A stretch of DNA of 64,000 bases from Acanthochlamys bracteata. Its lineage: Eukaryota > Streptophyta > Magnoliopsida > Pandanales > Velloziaceae. Below, piece by piece: positions 24,032-36,893 of the stretch. The stretch lies in the NCBI GenBank assembly GCA_019914995.1, contig CM034127.1, positions 8,742,001-8,806,000 of the forward strand, read 5' to 3'. Position 1 is the stretch's first letter; each line of letters opens with the position of its first letter. The position numbers and the translations under genes were made by a program. The notes under the pieces were generated by a model that saw only the letters and a list, made by a program, of their open reading frames with translations, was not told the DNA's origin and ran no database searches.

Positions 24032-24230
24032 GAGGCGTTTGAAAGTACTTCGACTAAAATATTTTTTTGAAAAAAAATTTATTTTAAAATTTTTGATATA
24101 GAAAATTATATTTCAATAATATTAACAATATGTATTTTTTATTATGTATAATTTATTTATTGTTTAGATTTTTAAAATTTTTAAGAAATAAAAAGTTAAA
24201 AATGGAATAAAACTATTTTGCCCAATGAAT
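24032..24230. repeat. AT-rich MITE family 1-like relic
   Basis: Starts gaggcgtttgaaagtacttc. Similar starts are seen at 29466 (gggtgtttaaaagtacttg). The body is poly-A/T with ttttaaaatttttaagaaat. The right end is not clear. Confidence 0.45.
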
Positions 24231-24239
24231 TATTCATCT

Positions 24240-24778
24240 GCAAGTGAGAATATTGTCATCGACACTGTGGTAAATAAAAATGTAAATATAAATCGGGCTA
24301 AATGAGACGGCTAGTGGTCTAATCAAACAGCTCAAATTATGATTCACCCGATTTGTGAACAATGAAAAAATCAGGCTGATTTGATCCGATACATTAGGCA
24401 ATATAAAATTGGCTTTGTTGGCCCACCGGATGGCCTATCCTTCGATTATTGTACATCTTTAATCAGTCAATATTGATCGGTTAACAACAAACTGTTGATC
24501 TGATCAATATGGATAGTTAATCAGATCAATAAAATTATATTTAAAATAAAAAAGAATTGGTATCTTATTTCTATCTTATCAATAATTTTAAAACTTATTT
24601 TACATTTTTACTTTTTATTATATTTATATAAAATAAAAAAAATAAATTAAGAAATAAAAATGAACCAATAAAATTTATGAGCGTGCCAGATAAATTTGCC
24701 CGAATGTTGGAACCGAAGCAGATTGGCACGGCCCGTGTAAGTCAATTGGGCCGTCCTACTCTCCTTTTTACACCTCTA
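24240..24778. repeat. Possible hAT-like fragment
   Basis: The right edge, read in reverse, is TAGAGGTGTAAAAAGGAGAG followed by a block with cggcccaattg and cacgggccgtgcc. This is typical of hAT ends with GGCCCG repeats. The left edge and target duplication were not found. Confidence 0.3.
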
Positions 24779-26871
24779 GTTATAAGCCTGAAGTTCAGTC
24801 TAGAAAGTTCTTTGTATAGCATATTACTAGAGTAGTTAAAACTGTCTCTCTATTTATGTTGTCGCTTTTAATTAATTGAAGTCTATAATTGATATTCTAG
24901 CATTAATCCTCGGTAAGTTCTTTTTAACTAATATATAGTAGCAAATAGTTATATATACTGTGAATCAAATGTATATCCTTTTACTAAATAGAAAGTATTC
25001 AACCACTAAACTAATTAGAATATGTTATCATTCAAAATATGTTATAACACGCTGCATCGTTTATCATAAATGTGGAATATGTTTGTGGGTGCATTTTACT
25101 TTCAATCTAAAAACGTATTCTAATTATCCCATAAAAAAAGAACAAACTAAATACTTTTTATTAGTACAACATTGTGCTAATTATAGTGAGTAGTTAGTTC
25201 TTAGTTATCCATATGTATTACAAAATGATATATAATTAATAGGTCAAGTCTTCAACTAGTTATTTAGATATAGAAAAGAAGTCATGAAGATTATATTAAG
25301 CATATCCACTGACTAATATAATACTGTTTCTTAATATGCTAGCTTGATTATGACTGAGATCATCATGAACCAAATTGGGAACCGTAAGCTCTTGCCGACG
25401 CAAGATGTTGCATTCCATACTTTAATTAAAATGCTGTACACCAAGATGACCATGACTTTGTGGACTTTTTTGGTTTGCATGACTCATAGGAGTTGGACTC
25501 GTTGCTGATCAAGTTGAACTTTCTTTCTCCTTTAATTTGAGCCTATCCTACTCAGTTCATGTTCTGTAAATGGAGGTGAAAATGGAATTCAACGCACTTT
25601 GTAAAGGTCTACAATTGGATATAGGTTTCCTACATAACCTAAGGGATCATTTGAAATTATTTAAAATAAAATGTTTTAGTAAAAGTAAATTTTTGACATA
25701 ATTTTTTTAAAATAAGTATTTTTTAACTTAAAATTTTTTTTTAATTAATAAATTTAATAATTCTGTAACCAATAATTTACTTATACTTTAAAAACTTCCA
25801 TATATTATAGAATGTTTCTTAAGAATACACGAAAATATAAATAAAAGAACAAGATAAGTTGGCAAAAGCAATGTCAAATATCTCCTAAGACAGATTGTTT
25901 GTACAAGATAACTGGTGGGTCAAGCACCGAGTCCGAATCACTCCTAATTAATCATGTAATAACTTATGTAATACTATATTTTTTATGGACGTGCAATACA
26001 TGGGGTATACGAATGTATAATTATTTTCAAATTATAAAGTTTACATATTTAACTTATCAGAATGTATATTTTATGATTCATTGCATATATAGATCATCAA
26101 TTATAGGTGATCTGTAAACCTAGCTAGTTTTGTTTAAGAATGAACCGCAAGAGATAAGAACCTTGAAAACTTTATTCCCATGTTATAACAGTAAGAAGGG
26201 ATCACATTTTGCACAAAGTGAGATCTTCAGGGGCATGATCTTGCACATTTCTTCTTGAAATAACAGTCCAACATGATCAAGTTGAAGGTTGCTTGAGAGC
26301 TCTCAAGTGTCAAAACAATTAATTAGTATGCGTGAAAATTAACAAGAGCCACAATCAATCATTTCATATATCAAACGTTAATTACAAGAAGTTAGATATT
26401 TAGTTCTTTTATGCAAATAAAAAAACATAAGTGATTGCGAGTTTTCAAATGTGCGGTTAATTAACATGCATGCATTATGCCTCATTAATCAAAATAATCG
26501 ATCTGTCTGGATCAAGCAATAGTTGTAAATATTTTCTTCCTGCTTTAGTTACGTGGTCTGCTTTTAAATATATCCTGGCCAAAGTTGATGCCAATGATCA
26601 ACTGCAATTTTCACATCACAGTTCAATTATTTTCTCTTTTTATCTTTAAAATACGACAATAGGACTTGACATGTTTTACATAGATGAGGTGCATGGTTTC
26701 TGTGAATATGATGAACGATATCTCTAATAAAATACTAGAGTTGTCTAAATTTATCCATAGAGACATACTACAAGTTAATCAAGATCTTAATAAATCAATA
26801 AATTTCTTGCTTTGAACAAACCATCATTTTGCTGGCTCCTTCCTTCTTATCACCAAACTCATACATCGCCC
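24779..26871. other. Upstream region of ELC-like gene A, no gene seen
   Basis: AT-rich sequence. 25640-25780 looks like a further AT-rich MITE relic (catttgaaattatttaaaa start). The short frames at 24960-25193 and 25899-26117 are low-complexity. No clear TATA box could be tied to the gene at 26872. Confidence 0.4.
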
Positions 26872-27879
26872 ATGGTGCCTGCCTCCTCCAAAAGCTTTAT
26901 CACCAAAGCTCTCTTGGCTAGGGGCCCCAAATCCCTTTCCTATATCCACAGCAACCTCCGTTGGCTCATTCGCAAACACCTCCTTGCCTTGCTCGATGGA
27001 TTTCCCCTGCTATCTCCTCATGTCGGTGAGTACTTCCACGACGACGGTTTAAGTGTTCGCCTACTGTACGTCAAAGGCAACCTCCCTCTATTGATCTCTT
27101 CTTCGTCTTTGGCATCGGTGCCTATAACGGTATGGTTGCATCAAGCATACCCGTATTATGCGCCTCTTGTTTTCATCGATGCTTCATTCATCATCATCCG
27201 TGACCATCCCTTCGTCAATTCATCAGGAGAAACAATGACTCCGTATCTAAAAGAATGGAACTATCCTGATTCCAACCTGTTGGATCTTGTGGGCAACCTT
27301 GCGAAGGCTCTTAGCTTGTGCCCACCATATGCTTCGACGTCCTTGAACTCCTGTGAGGACAGTATCAATCTTTCTCCTAGCTCCATGAGGGAAGTTTCAA
27401 AAAGGGAAGCGCGAGACCGGCTTATCACCAGATTGCACCACGATTTTGTGAATCTGAGAACAAAAATCGATGAAGAGATCGATAAACTAACAAGCGCACA
27501 ACCAAAGCTACAGGAACGAGAAAAATCTATCGCTGCAGGGATCACTGAGCTTGAGAAAGAACTAGGAGGCTTAGAAATCTCCTCGTTAGATTTGAAAGTA
27601 CAGAGAAATTCATTGTTTAGCTGGCTAGAGGACAACAAGAGGTTGTTGCCGTTACCCACGGATGAAGTAGAAGGTTTTGAAGCTTCCGATACGGAATCGA
27701 GGGTTTTATTAGAAAACGAAGCTGCCGACAGAGCGATCGATGAAGTTGTTGATGCTCTAGATGGTGCTTTGGAAGCTAAAGCTGTTACCTTTGAAGACTA
27801 TGTTAAGCAAGTGAGGGCTTTATCACGAGAACAGTTCCAATACAGAGCTATTGTTAAGGCAGCTAAGAATTATCCGTAA
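26872..27879 (+). CDS. ELC/VPS23 (TSG101)-like ESCRT-I subunit, gene A
   Basis: VPS23-type subunit of ESCRT-I, which binds ubiquitinated membrane cargo for multivesicular-body sorting. The 335-aa single-exon frame starts at the first ATG (26872); the frame opens earlier but only from a TTG. An N-terminal UEV domain (about 20-150) carries ITVWLHQAYPYYAPLVFI, HPFVNSSGE and YLKEWNYPDSNLLDLV. A coiled coil follows (about 185-245), then a C-terminal steadiness box (about 275-330) with DYVKQVRALSREQFQYRA. The central Pro-rich linker of animal TSG101 is lacking. It diverges from gene B at conserved UEV spots: FHDDG instead of FTHNDG, and YYAP instead of YHPP. Altered cargo binding or relaxed constraint is possible. 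It converges on gene B about 8 kb away. Confidence 0.9.
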   Translation: MVPASSKSFITKALLARGPKSLSYIHSNLRWLIRKHLLALLDGFPLLSPHVGEYFHDDGLSVRLLYVKGNLPLLISSSSLASVPITVWLHQAYPYYAPLVFIDASFIIIRDHPFVNSSGETMTPYLKEWNYPDSNLLDLVGNLAKALSLCPPYASTSLNSCEDSINLSPSSMREVSKREARDRLITRLHHDFVNLRTKIDEEIDKLTSAQPKLQEREKSIAAGITELEKELGGLEISSLDLKVQRNSLFSWLEDNKRLLPLPTDEVEGFEASDTESRVLLENEAADRAIDEVVDALDGALEAKAVTFEDYVKQVRALSREQFQYRAIVKAAKNYP

Positions 27880-27949
27880 CAAGTGATTCACGCTAGCAAA
27901 TGGTTAGACAATCTTTTCGATGCATGTACTCGTTTAACCCCTACAGCAG

Positions 27950-28157
27950 ACCTGTTTGGCATCCTATATATTTGAGAGATATTTTGAACTTTTTAAGCTT
28001 AAAAAAAATATTACATAAAATATTGTTAAAAATGTAAAATATAATTAAATTGTATATTTGACATAGTTACAAATATTTTTTTTTCATAAAATCAAAAAGG
28101 AATTTTGAAAAAAAATTTTTAAAAAGCTATTATTTTCAGCTATTCTAAACGCCTCCA
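27950..28157. repeat. AT-rich MITE family 1, copy near ELC-like gene A
   Basis: Runs from ctgtttggcatcc to attctaaacgcctcc just 70 bp after the stop codon of ELC-like gene A. The ends are inverted versions of the family terminus, and the body is A/T-rich. It may supply 3' UTR or termination sequence to that gene. Confidence 0.5.
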
Positions 28158-31100
28158 TAATCAACTAAAGTTTTTAATACAAATAATTTAATTTCTTTAT
28201 CACTACAAGAAGAAAGCATGTATTTAAAATCATTTAGACGATTGAATTAGTAGCGCTTTAGAGAAGTGATTTGTGGTGCTGTGTAGAATAGTTCAATTTC
28301 AAGAAAATGAAAATCTTGCATGCATTTTCCATGGAAGTTCCTTTTGGGGTTAGCGTTCAATGAAAGTGAGCCTTATTTTAATTAAATAAGAAAAAGCCTA
28401 GACGATTCATCAAGCGTTAAACTTCTGTTTAGTTATCATGACTTCGAATTCAAGTCATTGTTAGCTTGGAAGATCTTCCATATTTGGTGTACTGCGACTT
28501 GGAACGATTTAATTAATTAATTAAAATTTTATTTATTCCAATACGTATATACACACGCACATCACAATCTTCTACTAAATTTTCATTTTTTATATATCTT
28601 AATTCATCAATGTTGATATTTTACACAATCCAATAAATTGTAAGTTAATCTATATACTAAAATTTTAAAGTACTACAAACAAACAAAACATCACAATATG
28701 TTCTATGCACTGCTGAATAGTTTTCAAATGAAAAAATTAAAATAATTTTTATCTATTTAGTTTTTATTTTTTTATAAATAAACAGTAGTTTTATTTTTTT
28801 GTAAACTTTACCATAAATTTTTGAAAAAAAATTTATTTTAAGACACGAACACTGCCAACCCAATCTAAGCAACTGATGATGTTGACACCGTGTACATATT
28901 CTACACCTAAACAACGAACTTGTATCCGATCAAATTTTTTTTTTTGCGAAAAAGAAAAGTCCTTTCTTTTACATTACCTCTAAGAATGTATATGAGTATT
29001 ATTTATCAAAAGGAAACGAAACAAAAGAAAAAGGATATAGAGATGAATGAGGAATGTAGTTTTGTACCAAAATATCGAACTACACAGTACAACTAGTGAT
29101 GCTAAAAGCCAGACACAAATTACACAACATGAAACAATCAACTTTAAAATAACTCTCCAAGAAAGTTTATTCAGATGCTATTTACTATTACTTATAAATT
29201 TTTTTTCTTTTGATAATTTTAATAAAATTTTTAAAGTATTTTATATAATTTATTTTAAATTTAAGAAGTATTAAAAAAATTTTACGTTATAAAATTTTTT
29301 TATTATTTATTTTTATTAGTTTTTTATATAAAAATAATAGAATTTATTTAAAAAATTGTTGTTTAAAAAAATTTTATTTTCAAAATCGATCTCTCATATT
29401 TCCTCAACATGTATATAAACGGCGATCTTTTTTTTATTTTTTAGCATAGTATCATCAAAATGAGGGTGTTTAAAAGTACTTGAAAATTTTTTTAAACATA
29501 AAACTATTTTATTTTATTTCAAAAAATAAATTTAATTTTTATCTAAAATAATAAAAATAATTAATAGTAAGATTTAATGATGTATAATTTTTTTATATTT
29601 TTTTAAATTTTAAATAAATTTATAAAATACTTTAGAAAATTATTAAAATTTTATTTTTTATAAAAATAAAAATATATTTATAGAATGAAATTTTTTAGAA
29701 AGCATTACCTACACCCATACGCAATGATGTGAAACTGACAGCCGTATAATAAATTTATATGGGAGGGAGTGATGGAATATATAGGCTTTGATGTGGAACT
29801 TGTATTTCCAAATATCAATCTTTTTTCATTCCTGGAAGATCAATAACAAAAGCAATTATCTCTTAAGAACAGAATGGAGAGACATAGGCCAAATTAAAAA
29901 TGTGTTTTATAAATCTCGTGAAAATCTATGATAAAGTTGTAAGTGATATTATGAATGGTTTGGGAAGAAGAATGTTACCATTGATTATGGCATATTTTTA
30001 TTGTAATTTTTTTTGTTTTTTATACTATTATTTTATATATATATATTAATTATTATTTTAAATTTTATTTTTATTTTTGTACTAATTTTATTTCTATCAA
30101 TTTTAATTCCAAATTTTGTTTACATATGTTAATTATTATTTTAAAATTTATTTTTATCAAAGTTCATTTTATCTTAAATTTTACTTTTATAAAATTAATT
30201 TTTGAGAAAGTGATATATAAAAACACACCCTTACACTAATGTTATTAAAGATATATACAAGAGTGTATCGAGGCTTAATAAAGGATCGCAATCACGATAT
30301 TTGCTCGTGTCAACGATAGGTGAGTTGACACTACTCATTCACGATGGATAGCTTGGTGCATTCTTTCACCGATAATATTGTGCTGCTAGATAAGACGGAA
30401 AAAAAAAAACCTGCGTTAAAGATAAAGTCGAGCGATATATGCAGCTTGAATTAAGGGACTACAAACTAAGCAGATAAAAAATAGAATATGCAAAATGTGA
30501 ACTTAGCATAAAAGATGTGTAGATAATGAAGTGATGAAATGCGAATTAACATATACAAGAAAGGGAATTATTTCAAATATTTTGGATAGAATTATAGATG
30601 GAGGGATTGACAAAGATGTCACATATATAATACAAATTGGATTGTAAAGCTCAAAAGATATATAGCTAACCTCATCAGTCGGATAAGATTTAGTATATTT
30701 GAGATTGTTAACAAATTAAGTAGAATTTTTGAAAAAATAAAATAAAATTTTAAAAAACTAAACTTGCTACTTTTAAATTGAAAATTAAATAGTCTAATGT
30801 ATAATTATTTATATTTTCTCATTAAAATTAAATATTTAAAATATATTTATTAGATTTTGTGTCAGTTTAGAATTGCTATACAAAAAACTTTTATCAAATT
30901 TTTATTATATATTTTTAATAAATTTTTACAATAATTTTTAGAATTTTAAAAAATTTAAAAATAACAAAATTTTACGTAATAAATTCTATTATAACTAATT
31001 TTTAATGTTATAAAAAAATAAAACTAAATTATTTAAAAGTTTTTAAAAATTTTTTAAAACATTCTTAAATATCTACTTAAAAATAGAGTTGCTTTCCAAA

Positions 31101-31595
31101 ATCGAAGTGTTATTATAGTAATCGTTGATAGTGTATCACTGTGATTTGATGTATAGAATCTAGAAGATATTATCCATATCCACACTGCAAACTGCCATAC
31201 ATTGAACACTTCCCTTCCACAATATTATTATCATTTAAAAACTTCGTGTCAACTCCACCAAATAATCAATCACTGTTTCTTTAGACGTTATAAACAATTC
31301 ACAACAGATGAGCACACGAAGATACACGTGCGCCGTTTAAGAATGCGTTTCCTTCTATTTTAATAACTTTAATTTATTTCATATTTTTAATAAAATCTTA
31401 TAATATTTTACATAATTATTTAAAATTTTAGAATATAAAAAAATTATATTTTCTAAGATCTTATTATTATTTATTTTTAGAGATGAAATATAAAATTTAT
31501 TTTCTAAAATATGATAAAAATGTTTTTCATATTAAAAATTTGTATTTTAAAAGTATTTTTAAACACCCACAAATGTGCATACTGGTTGCATTTTC
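28158..31595. other. AT-rich block built mostly of MITE relics
   Basis: No gene seen. Repeated AT-rich units can be made out at about 28720-28850, 29170-29400, 29466-29710, 30720-31080 and 31344-31569 (the last from tgcgtttcc to ttaaacaccc). A Tourist-like unit lies at about 29987-30230 (right end reads GGGTGTGTTTTTATAT in reverse). The only non-AT-rich segment (30240-30420) has no recognisable coding potential. Confidence 0.45.
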
Positions 31596-34500
31596 TGTTA
31601 GGATTTTTCTTTCTTTATAGAGGTGGCCCAAATTATATAGTTAAAACTCATACGAAAAGGTAAAAATTTTAGTTGATTTATGCTTTACCATGAACAATAA
31701 AAACTAATACAAATAAAATTATTAATTTTAATGGTTCAAATTACTATCTACGGAAAAAATGAAACATTTTATTATATTTGAAAGATTATTATCTACTAAT
31801 ATTTAGTGAAAAAAAATTACAAATAAAACTGATGTTGAAGAATTTAGCCATCGGTATATGTATGATTTTATTAGACAGTAAGTAGATAAAATATTTTGAA
31901 CCATGCTGGTGATGAAAAAAATGCTAAGCACTTTATGAAATAAATTTGAACAATTGTATTTTAGAAATACTAAGAATAATAAAATGTTCTTGATTAAGTA
32001 GATGATAAATTTGAAATATCAGGATTGAACTCCTATGACGGATCACTTGACGATTTTGGATGATTGACAATGGTGTCCCCATTCATATTAAATCTCAAAA
32101 GGATTACTTTGCATCTTACACACCTTATGATTATGAAATTGTTAGGATGGATAATAATGGTTTAGCTAAAATTATTATAGTAGGAGATGTATGCTTGCAG
32201 ACAAACAATAGTATCATTCTGATTTTGAAAAATGTTAAACATATTTCTGACCTTCGTTTGAATTTGATCTCTACAGACAAGCTCGATGGTGATGGATATT
32301 GCAACACCTTTAGTGATGGTCAGTAGAAAATGATTAAAAACTCTATGATTGTGGCTAGAGATAGAAATTGTTCGTAATTTTATTTGATTCAAATAAAGAT
32401 CTCCGATTCTATTGTCAATTCAGTTAATAATGATATTACGGTTGAGCTTTGGCACAACAAATTTAGTCATATGAGTGATAAGAGTTTGCGGATTTTGGCC
32501 AAAAAGAGTCTCTTTTCTAAAATTAAGAATGGACCATTGAAAAAATATATCGATTGTTTGATAGAAAAACAAACTAGAGTTGCCTTTAAGACATCCTCTC
32601 TTTAAAAAAGGTCAAGTATATCTGATTTAGTAAATTCTAATATTTATGGCCCTATGAAAACGAAAATACTTAGTGGTTTTTTTTATTTTGTGACTTTTAT
32701 TTATGATTGTTTAATAAAGATATGGGTCTATATTTTGAAAACGCAAGACCAAATGTTAGATGTCTTTAAATAATTTTTTACTTTAATTGAAAGACAAACT
32801 TGTTTAAAATTGAAATGCATTAAAACTGATAATGGAGGTGATTATTTTGTACCTTTTGATGAGTATTGCAGAGAGCAGAATATTAGACATCAAAGGACAC
32901 ATTATATAACTTTTCAGTTGAATAGTTTAGCTCTGAGAATTAACATAATACTAATTCAAAAGGATGAGATGTTTATTTTCACAAGCACAGTTATTAAATT
33001 GTCTTTAGGGCGAGGCTTTGATTACGATTGTGCATGTTCTAAATCTCAAACCATATGTTTTTCTAAATTTTGATATTTTAGATAGTTTAGTCCAGAAAAA
33101 TGTTTCTTATGATTATTTGTACGTCTTCGGATGTTTGGTTTTGTACATATTTCTAAAGATGAAAAGTTTAAACTTAATGCGAAGATAAAATAGTATATTT
33201 TTCGGTTATTGATAGAACTAGTTGGATAACATGTTTATGATCCAGTACAGAAAAAACTTAACGAAACCGATATGTTGTGTTTGTTGAGAATCAAACCACA
33301 CGTGATATTTAAAAAAAAAAGATATTCTAGTTTCTTAATATACTAATGGTTTAATTGACTTGTATCCAATTTTTCTGATGGATGTGCCAGCATAGAATGG
33401 AAATATAAGTTTGAAATAATCAACATGATATAAGTGATATTGATATGCCTACACATGTTGAGGTGAGTAATATTATTCAGAAGTAGTCACTAGTATCATA
33501 TGTGCAATTAGAGATAACAACATAGAGATTCTACTCAAAAGTTTAGTAGAAACCAACAGCTTTTCATTCACTATTATATTAATAACTATGTCTTATTGAT
33601 TGATAGGAGGAGAGCCAAATGTTATGAAGAGACCATGGAAGTTGAAGATAAAGAGTGATTTGAGGCTATGCAAGATGAGAAGAAGTCGTTATATGAAAAT
33701 ATCACTTTTGAGCTAGTGAAATTAACTGAGAGAAAAAGAGTTTTAGAGAATATTTGGGTGTACAGAGTGAAGTAAGAATAATATTATTTTCAACCACGTT
33801 ACAAAGTTAAACTGATTGTTAAGGGATTCGGGCAAAAGAAATATATTGATTTCAATGAAGTCTTTTCTCTTATTATTAAGATGGCATCTATATATATGGT
33901 TCTGAATTTAGTAGTTAGTCTTGATTTGGAAATTGAGCCGACATACGTGAAGACTATTTTTCTGCATGTTAACTTAGATAAAGAAATTTATATACAGCAA
34001 CCAGAGAGTTCGAGTAAAAAAAAAAGACAATTATAAGTGCAAATTGAATAAAAATATTATGGACTAAAATAAGCACAAAAACAGTGGTATAAAAAGCTTG
34101 AATCAGTTATGGGAGAGCAAACCTGCCTAAAAATGACTTTTACTCACTATGTTTTTGTTTACAAATTTTTTGATAATGATTTTATTATATTGTTACTTTA
34201 CGTTGATGACATGTCGATTGCTGGCACGAATGTTTTCAGAATTGATAGATAGAAGAAGCAATTGACTAAATCCTTTACTATGAAAGATTTTGGATAGCAA
34301 AATAAATTCTTATTATTTTGATTCATCGAGACAGAGTAGTTAAGTAATTATATATGTCACACAATCAATGTATTGACAAGGTATTTGAAAATTTTAATAT
34401 GAATCAGGCTAAGGAGGTTAGCTCTCCTCTTCCTACCCTCTTTAAGTTAAGCGTCGAATAATGTCTTTCTACAGATCAAAAGTAGGACGACATGTATAGA

Positions 34501-35720
34501 GTTCTATATATTTCAGCAATAAAAAGTTTGATGTAAGAAATAGTGTGCACGATACCAGATATTACTTATACTGTTGGTATTGTTAGCAGCTGTGTCAAAT
34601 TCGAGAATAGAGTATTGGAATACAGTAAAGAATTAGTGCTTGTGGGCTATATAGATTCAGATATAATAGAAGATGTTGATTTTTGAAATTCTAATTCGGA
34701 TTATTTGATTATATTTTCAGGTGGAGCCGTATTTTGGCACTCAAGACTACAGAAATGTATTACACTTTATACGACTGATGTAAAATATATTACAGCAACT
34801 GGAGCTGGTAAGGAATTGCTATAGTTGAAAAAATTTATTCAGAACCTCGGTATAAGGAACAGTGTTATGTGTTATTTTGTAATAATTTATGTGCAATTTA
34901 TTTTGGTAAGAATATTACTTTTCATGCAATATTAAAGCATATTAATATGAATATCATTGGTTAAGAGATGCTTTTAATGACAACTTTTTTGAATTTGAGA
35001 AGATTTACAGCTTTGATATGTTAACAAACATACTACCGAGAAAAAATATTGAAATTTATCGTTTGATCGTCGGCACGGCGATTCTCTCCACATAGTTCAA
35101 AAGAAAGAAATTTGTTAGGATTTTTTCTTCTTTGTAAAGGTGGCCCAAATCATATGATTAAAACTCATATAAAGAGTTAAGAGTATTGTTGTCTTTTAGT
35201 TATTTAAATAAATTTTTTATTGTCTTGTAACTCTATTCCAGCAGCCACTAAGAACAAGAAGAAAAAATAATAATAAAAGATGTCTTATTGTCCACTTTGA
35301 TTAAATACCGGATGGACGTTGAGTTGATTTCAGATTGAGCTGAAATTTGATCAGTGTGTTTTCGAATAACAGTTCTTCAGTATAAACAGTAGAGATCGTT
35401 TTCAAAATTATCTATGTATGAAACTGTACGTATTTGTGAAAATACCAATTTTGGTAAAATCTCTCTAATTTTTTTTACGGTTTGTAAAGATTGTTGAATT
35501 GTGAGATATATAGTTATATGTCTCTACTTTTAACTAGTAAGAATTTATGTATTCTTATTATTGTGATAGTAAAAATTTATTGATTGCCGTAAATTTTTTC
35601 TCCTCGTGTTGGAAAAGTTTTCATATATTTTACTTGTGTTGATGTTCTTGCAAATATGATAATTTTTGTGCTTCGAGTGTTGATGAAAATATTGCTCTAT
35701 TTGATGATGGTTACTAGGTT
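31596..35720 (+). mobile_element. Decayed Ty1/copia retrotransposon
   Basis: The left LTR remnant (31596-31661) and the 3' LTR (from 35113) both start TGTTAGGATTTTT and share ggtggcccaaat and ttaaaactcat. The 5' LTR is cut off after about 66 bp. A purine tract (aaaagaaagaaa, about 35100-35111) precedes the 3' LTR. The domain order, gag then integrase then reverse transcriptase then RNase H, is that of Ty1/copia. The 3' LTR end (about 35720) and the target duplication were not resolved. Confidence 0.8.
31730..35040 (+). pseudogene. Ty1/copia gag-pol pseudogene
   Basis: Broken by many stops and frameshifts. Recognisable in order: a gag piece (MINLKYQD and MTDHL near 32000-32050), the protease/pre-integrase region (32060-32330), the gag-pre-integrase motif ELWHNKFSHMSDKSLRIL (about 32440-32500), the integrase core CIKTDNGGDYF (about 32813-32845), reverse transcriptase with YVDDM at about 34200-34215, and the RNase H region with YTTDVKYITATGAGKELL (about 34760-34820). 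It cannot encode a working polyprotein. Confidence 0.8.
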
Positions 35721-35927
35721 CACACAAAAAATAAATAAATTTTATTTTCGCTGCATGCTCAATATATTCTATTAAATATTTGTAGATATTATTTTATCAC
35801 ATTATTTTTTTGTAAGTTCAAAGTTGAAATAAATTTATTTACGTTAACAGTAGTATATGGTTTGATGAAAAGGAAAAAACAAAATCATCAAGTTAAGTTA
35901 ATTCAACAAATAAAACGAAAGATCACG

Positions 35928-36893
35928 TCACCCGTTAATTAGTATGTGACTATTAGCCTGCAAGTTGACAACCGTTGCTCTATGGTAGAACTGCTCCCTC
36001 GACAATCCTCTAACTTGCTTCAGGTATTCGCATAATCCAACCGATCCTTCCGAAAATTCCTTGTCGATCAAATACAGTGCGTCTTCGATCGCTAGATCGA
36101 CGGCTTCGTTATCAAGCAACCGTCGAGACTCTGTGTCAACTCCTTCTAACAAGTCACCCAGGTTAATGCATGAAATCTTCTCGTTATGAATGTTTACCCA
36201 TTCCTCAAGCTCATCACCTGCCATCCTCATCTTCGAAAGAGATTCCTCGACACTCCACTTTTCCCTTTCGATCTCTGCTATTTCTGAAGAAATCTTGCTT
36301 TCTCGATCTCGAAGCTCAGATTGTACGGCGAAGATCATTTCCGCGTTGTCGGATACTTGATCTCTATCCATCGTCAAATCACAGCTTACTCTCCATATCA
36401 ACTCATCCACGAGCTCATCCCTTCTAGAAACAGTAGCCGACGATGGGTAGAGAGGACAAAGATCAAATATGGTAATGAGATTGAGTACTAATCCGGAGAG
36501 GTCAGATTTAGGGTACTCCCATTCATCTATATATGGGCACGTCGTAGCACCGTCAGGATCGACGAAAGGGTGATGTTTGGGAATGCCGAAAGCCGAAGGT
36601 AACGAGATGAAGACCAAAGGAGGATGGTATGGGTAGTTCTGGTGCAACCATATGGTTAGAGGGATCGATGGAGCTGAGGAAGAAGATTGTGGTCGAGAGA
36701 GCACACCGGTGACGTTGAGTAAGCGAACGGTGGTGCCGTCGTTGTGTGTGAAGTCGTCATCGGAGAGTGAGAAAGAAGGGTATTTAGCAACTAGGGTTAG
36801 AAGATGGTCTTCGATGAGCCACAGAAGATCGTCATGGATGTAAGCGGAGAGCGGCGTGTTGTCGATGGACGGCGCCGTTGAGGTCAATACCAT
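35928..36893 (-). CDS. ELC/VPS23 (TSG101)-like ESCRT-I subunit, gene B
   Basis: Same role as ELC-like gene A: ubiquitin-cargo recognition in ESCRT-I on endosomes. The 321-aa single-exon frame starts at ATG 36893. The UEV domain (about 20-148) keeps family signatures: FTHNDGTTVRLLNV, IPLTIWLHQNYPYHPPLVFI, HPFVDPDG and YIDEWEYPKSDL. A coiled coil (about 165-235) and a steadiness box (about 252-308, LLDNEAVDLAIEDALYLID then YLKQVRGLSREQFYHRA) follow. It is closer to the family consensus than gene A, so it is more likely the ancestral functional copy. It is shorter than the roughly 390-400 aa I expect for characterised plant homologues, mainly in the linker. The 5' leader contains a (CT)n tract. 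Confidence 0.92.
   Translation of the reverse strand: MVLTSTAPSIDNTPLSAYIHDDLLWLIEDHLLTLVAKYPSFSLSDDDFTHNDGTTVRLLNVTGVLSRPQSSSSAPSIPLTIWLHQNYPYHPPLVFISLPSAFGIPKHHPFVDPDGATTCPYIDEWEYPKSDLSGLVLNLITIFDLCPLYPSSATVSRRDELVDELIWRVSCDLTMDRDQVSDNAEMIFAVQSELRDRESKISSEIAEIEREKWSVEESLSKMRMAGDELEEWVNIHNEKISCINLGDLLEGVDTESRRLLDNEAVDLAIEDALYLIDKEFSEGSVGLCEYLKQVRGLSREQFYHRATVVNLQANSHILING

Noticed and set aside
35080..35112. Possible 5' LTR/primer-binding site of another element next to the purine tract
   Set aside because: The purine tract precedes the LTR start, which is the layout of a 3' LTR, and no tRNA-complementary site follows.
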